Shown here one piece after another: positions 58,379-58,484 of a stretch of DNA of 58,484 nt. Below the pieces are notes generated by a model that was given only the letters and a program-made list of their open reading frames with translations, ran no database searches and was not told the origin of the DNA. This DNA comes from Curtobacterium sp. VKM Ac-1376 (GTDB lineage Bacteria; Actinomycetota; Actinomycetes; Actinomycetales; Microbacteriaceae): the NCBI RefSeq assembly GCF_015351025.1, contig NZ_JADKRV010000015.1, positions 1 to 58,484 of the forward strand, written 5' to 3'. Position 1 is the stretch's first letter, and every line of letters starts with the position of its first letter. The translations under genes and the position numbers were made by a program.

Positions 58379-58484
58379 CACCTTCGACCATGAACAATCT
58401 GGTCTCGAAGCTGTCCCGACTACCACCCAAGAGTTCTGGGCAGAGCGGTGTATTCAGTTTCGATTCCCGATCGTCTGTCGGGAA
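58379..58484 (-). other. 23S-5S internal spacer (partial)
   Basis: The last 106 bases do not resemble 5S and do not yet show a recognisable 23S 3' end. They are the transcribed spacer upstream of 5S. It contains an inverted element TTCCCGAC...GTCTGTCGGGAA at the window edge (about 58465-58484), probably part of a processing stem. Confidence 0.6.

Overview
The window is high-GC actinobacterial DNA with actinobacterial codon use. Many genes appear leaderless, with a -10-like hexamer only 5-7 bases before the start codon. A 5S rRNA of actinobacterial type ends the window. The gene set and rRNA suggest a Microbacteriaceae member, possibly Curtobacterium-like; that placement is inference.

Layout. 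0-14.4 kb: housekeeping and hypothetical genes, including two APC amino-acid permeases, a cell-wall-lysis-like protein, DUF427, an AraC regulator, a SWIM-SNF2 helicase, a secreted HNH nuclease, a GPP34 protein and an SseB-like protein. 14.4-17.9 kb: a TM0106-type RecB nuclease/helicase on the minus strand. 18.0-21.5 kb: a visibly AT-richer five-gene operon that encodes a small two-cysteine membrane-anchored peptide, an ABC ATPase, a two-TM protein, an ABC permease and an M50 (site-2) metalloprotease. This looks like a peptide export or antimicrobial system without a recognised modification enzyme. 21.6-27.7 kb: DUF1653, a thioredoxin/DUF4395 pair, a tandem duplicate in which one copy carries two in-frame amber codons, and a second ABC operon. 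27.7-31.1 kb: MurNAc utilisation (murR-murQ-PTS EIIBC).

31.2-45.7 kb is a defence/accessory island. It holds Vsr, a Nudix hydrolase, and two genes broken at one junction. A tightly overlapping minus-strand operon follows: EcsC-McrB-McrC-HsdM-HsdS-HsdR. The island ends with a NERD-UvrD helicase whose 3' part is duplicated as a truncated copy at the other side of the restriction operon. mcrC appears frameshifted near its 3' end, which puts it in frame with hsdM. hsdS carries 12-bp tandem repeats in its inter-TRD spacer.

45.8-54.4 kb contains two related WXG-type alpha/beta-hydrolase effector loci. Each has a small helical partner gene upstream and lipoprotein gene(s) downstream (one in the first, an array of three in the second), a layout that resembles type VII secreted lipase toxin/immunity modules. 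54.5-58.1 kb is an ABC exporter with a two-component system. It converges on an rRNA operon, of which the terminator, the 5S gene and part of the 23S-5S spacer are in the window. No tRNA, CRISPR array, integrase or insertion sequence was recognised.
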